A DNA stretch of 64,000 bases, from the NCBI RefSeq assembly GCF_029223865.1, contig NZ_CP119520.1, positions 5,828,001-5,892,000 of the forward strand, read 5' to 3'. Numbering within the stretch: position 1 is the first letter of the stretch; the number at the start of each line of letters is the position of its first letter. Shown here piece after piece: positions 63,108-64,000 of the stretch. A model generated the notes under the pieces. That model worked only from the letters and a program-made list of their open reading frames with translations. It searched no databases and was not told the DNA's origin. Both the position numbers and the translations under genes were made by a program. The DNA is from Telluria mixta (lineage in GTDB: Bacteria > Pseudomonadota > Gammaproteobacteria > Burkholderiales > Burkholderiaceae_D).

Positions 63108-64000
63108 ATGATTCCTAAGACCCTCCGTCGCGGAATGTTCCTCTCTCCACTGTTGGCAGCGCTGGCTGGCTGTAACACGGTGGTGATGAACCCTTCCGGC
63201 GACATCGCCAAGCAAGAGGCGCAACTGATCATCGTTTCGGTGGTCCTGATGCTGCTGATTATCGTCCCCGTGATGTTCCTCATCATTTGGTTCGCGTACA
63301 AGTACCGCGCCAGCAACAAGGAAGCGGCCTACGAACCGGACTGGGACCACTCGACCAAGCTGGAACTCGTCATCTGGGGCGCGCCCCTGCTGATCATCAT
63401 CGTGCTGGGTCTCGTGACCTGGATCTCGACGCACAAGCTCGATCCTTACCGTCCGCTGGACCGCATCGCCGAAGGGCGTCCGATTCCCGCGTCGGCCAAG
63501 CCGCTGGTCATCCAGGCCGTGGCGATGGACTGGAAATGGCTGTTCATCTATCCGGAGCAGGGCATCGCGACGGTCAATGAACTGGTCGTACCGGTCGACG
63601 TGCCGCTGCGCTTCAAGGTCAGCGCGACGTCGGTGATGAACGCGTTCTACGTACCGGAACTGGCGGGCATGGTCTACGGCATGCCGGGCATGGAAATCAC
63701 GCTGAACGCGGTGCAGAACAAGCCGATCCAGTCGGTCGGCTTCTCGTCGAACTACAGCGGCGCGGGCTATTCGGACATGCGCTTCGGCTACCGCGGCGTC
63801 GCGCAAGGCGACTTCGACGCCTGGGTCCATTCGGCCAAGGCTGCCGGCGGCGGCAAGCTGGATCGTGCCAACTACCTGACGCTCGAAAAGCCGAGCATCA
63901 AGGAGCCGGTGCGCCGTTACGCGGCCGTCGACGAGGACCTCTATTATCGAATCCTGAACCGCTGCGTCACCGACGGCGTCGTGTGCCAGGACAAGATGAT
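63108..64000 (+). CDS. cyoA: Ubiquinol (bo3-type) oxidase subunit II, partial
   Basis: The first 297 codons are present; the gene runs off the window. A lipoprotein signal ends at LAALAGCNTV (lipid-bearing Cys22). Two membrane helices follow (LIIVSVVLMLLIIVPVMFLIIWFAYKYR and LIIIVLGLVTWISTH). The periplasmic domain has WKWLFIYPEQGIATVNELVVPVDVP and VMNAFYVPELAGMVYGMPGM. The CuA ligands of cytochrome c oxidases are missing (FYVPELAGMVY in place of the Cys/His set), which marks it as a quinol oxidase. It probably starts a cyoABCD operon. Confidence 0.95.
   Translation, partial: MIPKTLRRGMFLSPLLAALAGCNTVVMNPSGDIAKQEAQLIIVSVVLMLLIIVPVMFLIIWFAYKYRASNKEAAYEPDWDHSTKLELVIWGAPLLIIIVLGLVTWISTHKLDPYRPLDRIAEGRPIPASAKPLVIQAVAMDWKWLFIYPEQGIATVNELVVPVDVPLRFKVSATSVMNAFYVPELAGMVYGMPGMEITLNAVQNKPIQSVGFSSNYSGAGYSDMRFGYRGVAQGDFDAWVHSAKAAGGGKLDRANYLTLEKPSIKEPVRRYAAVDEDLYYRILNRCVTDGVVCQDKM

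Overview
The window is high-GC, densely packed DNA from a free-living Gram-negative. I infer a betaproteobacterium of the Oxalobacteraceae (Massilia/Telluria/Duganella type). The grounds are gene content: Xanthomonas/Caulobacter-type TonB-dependent receptors beside glycoside hydrolases, a TorF-type porin, a CSS-motif EAL protein, a cyo quinol oxidase, homogentisate catabolism and many PAS hybrid kinases. No rRNA, tRNA, CRISPR array, insertion sequence or prophage was recognised.

Layout. 1-2100: a visibly AT-richer accessory patch with three small unrecognised genes separated by copies of a degenerate ~100-bp repeat, then a strong small-RNA candidate on the minus strand (about 1908-1980). 2.1-7.0 kb: pentose-polymer module (LacI regulator, TonB-dependent receptor, GH43). 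7.0-9.4 kb: KefC-type K+ efflux antiporter (frameshifted as given) with its KefF-like oxidoreductase. 9.9-14.9 kb: branched-chain 2-oxoacid dehydrogenase operon (E1alpha, E1beta, E2, E3). 15.2-18.4 kb: hybrid histidine kinase. 18.3-22.3 kb: alpha/beta hydrolase, SDR and Baeyer-Villiger-like monooxygenase operon, divergent from a TetR gene. 22.3-27.3 kb: exonuclease III, secreted GH31, a proline-rich membrane protein, a cupin. 27.4-36.9 kb: second hybrid kinase, truncated haemoglobin under a probable NsrR operator, a cysteine-synthase-like enzyme, cupin, flavin reductase, amino-acid permease, and a PAS/GAF/EAL/REC protein. 37-43.2 kb: outer-membrane receptor, sulfide-handling cluster (persulfide dioxygenase, two YeeE/YedE proteins, remnant of an ArsR/BigR repressor), DUF1264 protein, CorC-type transporter. 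43.3-46.8 kb: tyrosine catabolism (hmgA, LysR, hppD). 47-52.5 kb: TorF porin, chemoreceptor, NlpC/P60 protein, CidA/LrgA-LrgB pair. 52.6-55.5 kb: haemerythrin, manganese catalase, ZIP transporter (frameshifted). 55.6-61.5 kb: secreted GH43-lectin protein, third hybrid kinase, CSS-EAL phosphodiesterase (frameshifted). 61.6-64 kb: MFS transporter and the start of cyoA.

Themes. Plant-polymer use (two GH43s, GH31, two receptors), sensing through orphan kinases and c-di-GMP phosphodiesterases, and NO, sulfide and peroxide defence. Three genes are each broken by one missing base in a short G/C run, which points to sequence error rather than three independent pseudogenes. The most interesting non-coding signals are the small-RNA candidate, the repeat-linked small genes, the NsrR-type operator, and a perfect 10-bp inverted repeat between the bkd operon and a hybrid kinase. 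All identifications come from reading the translated sequence; no database search was run.
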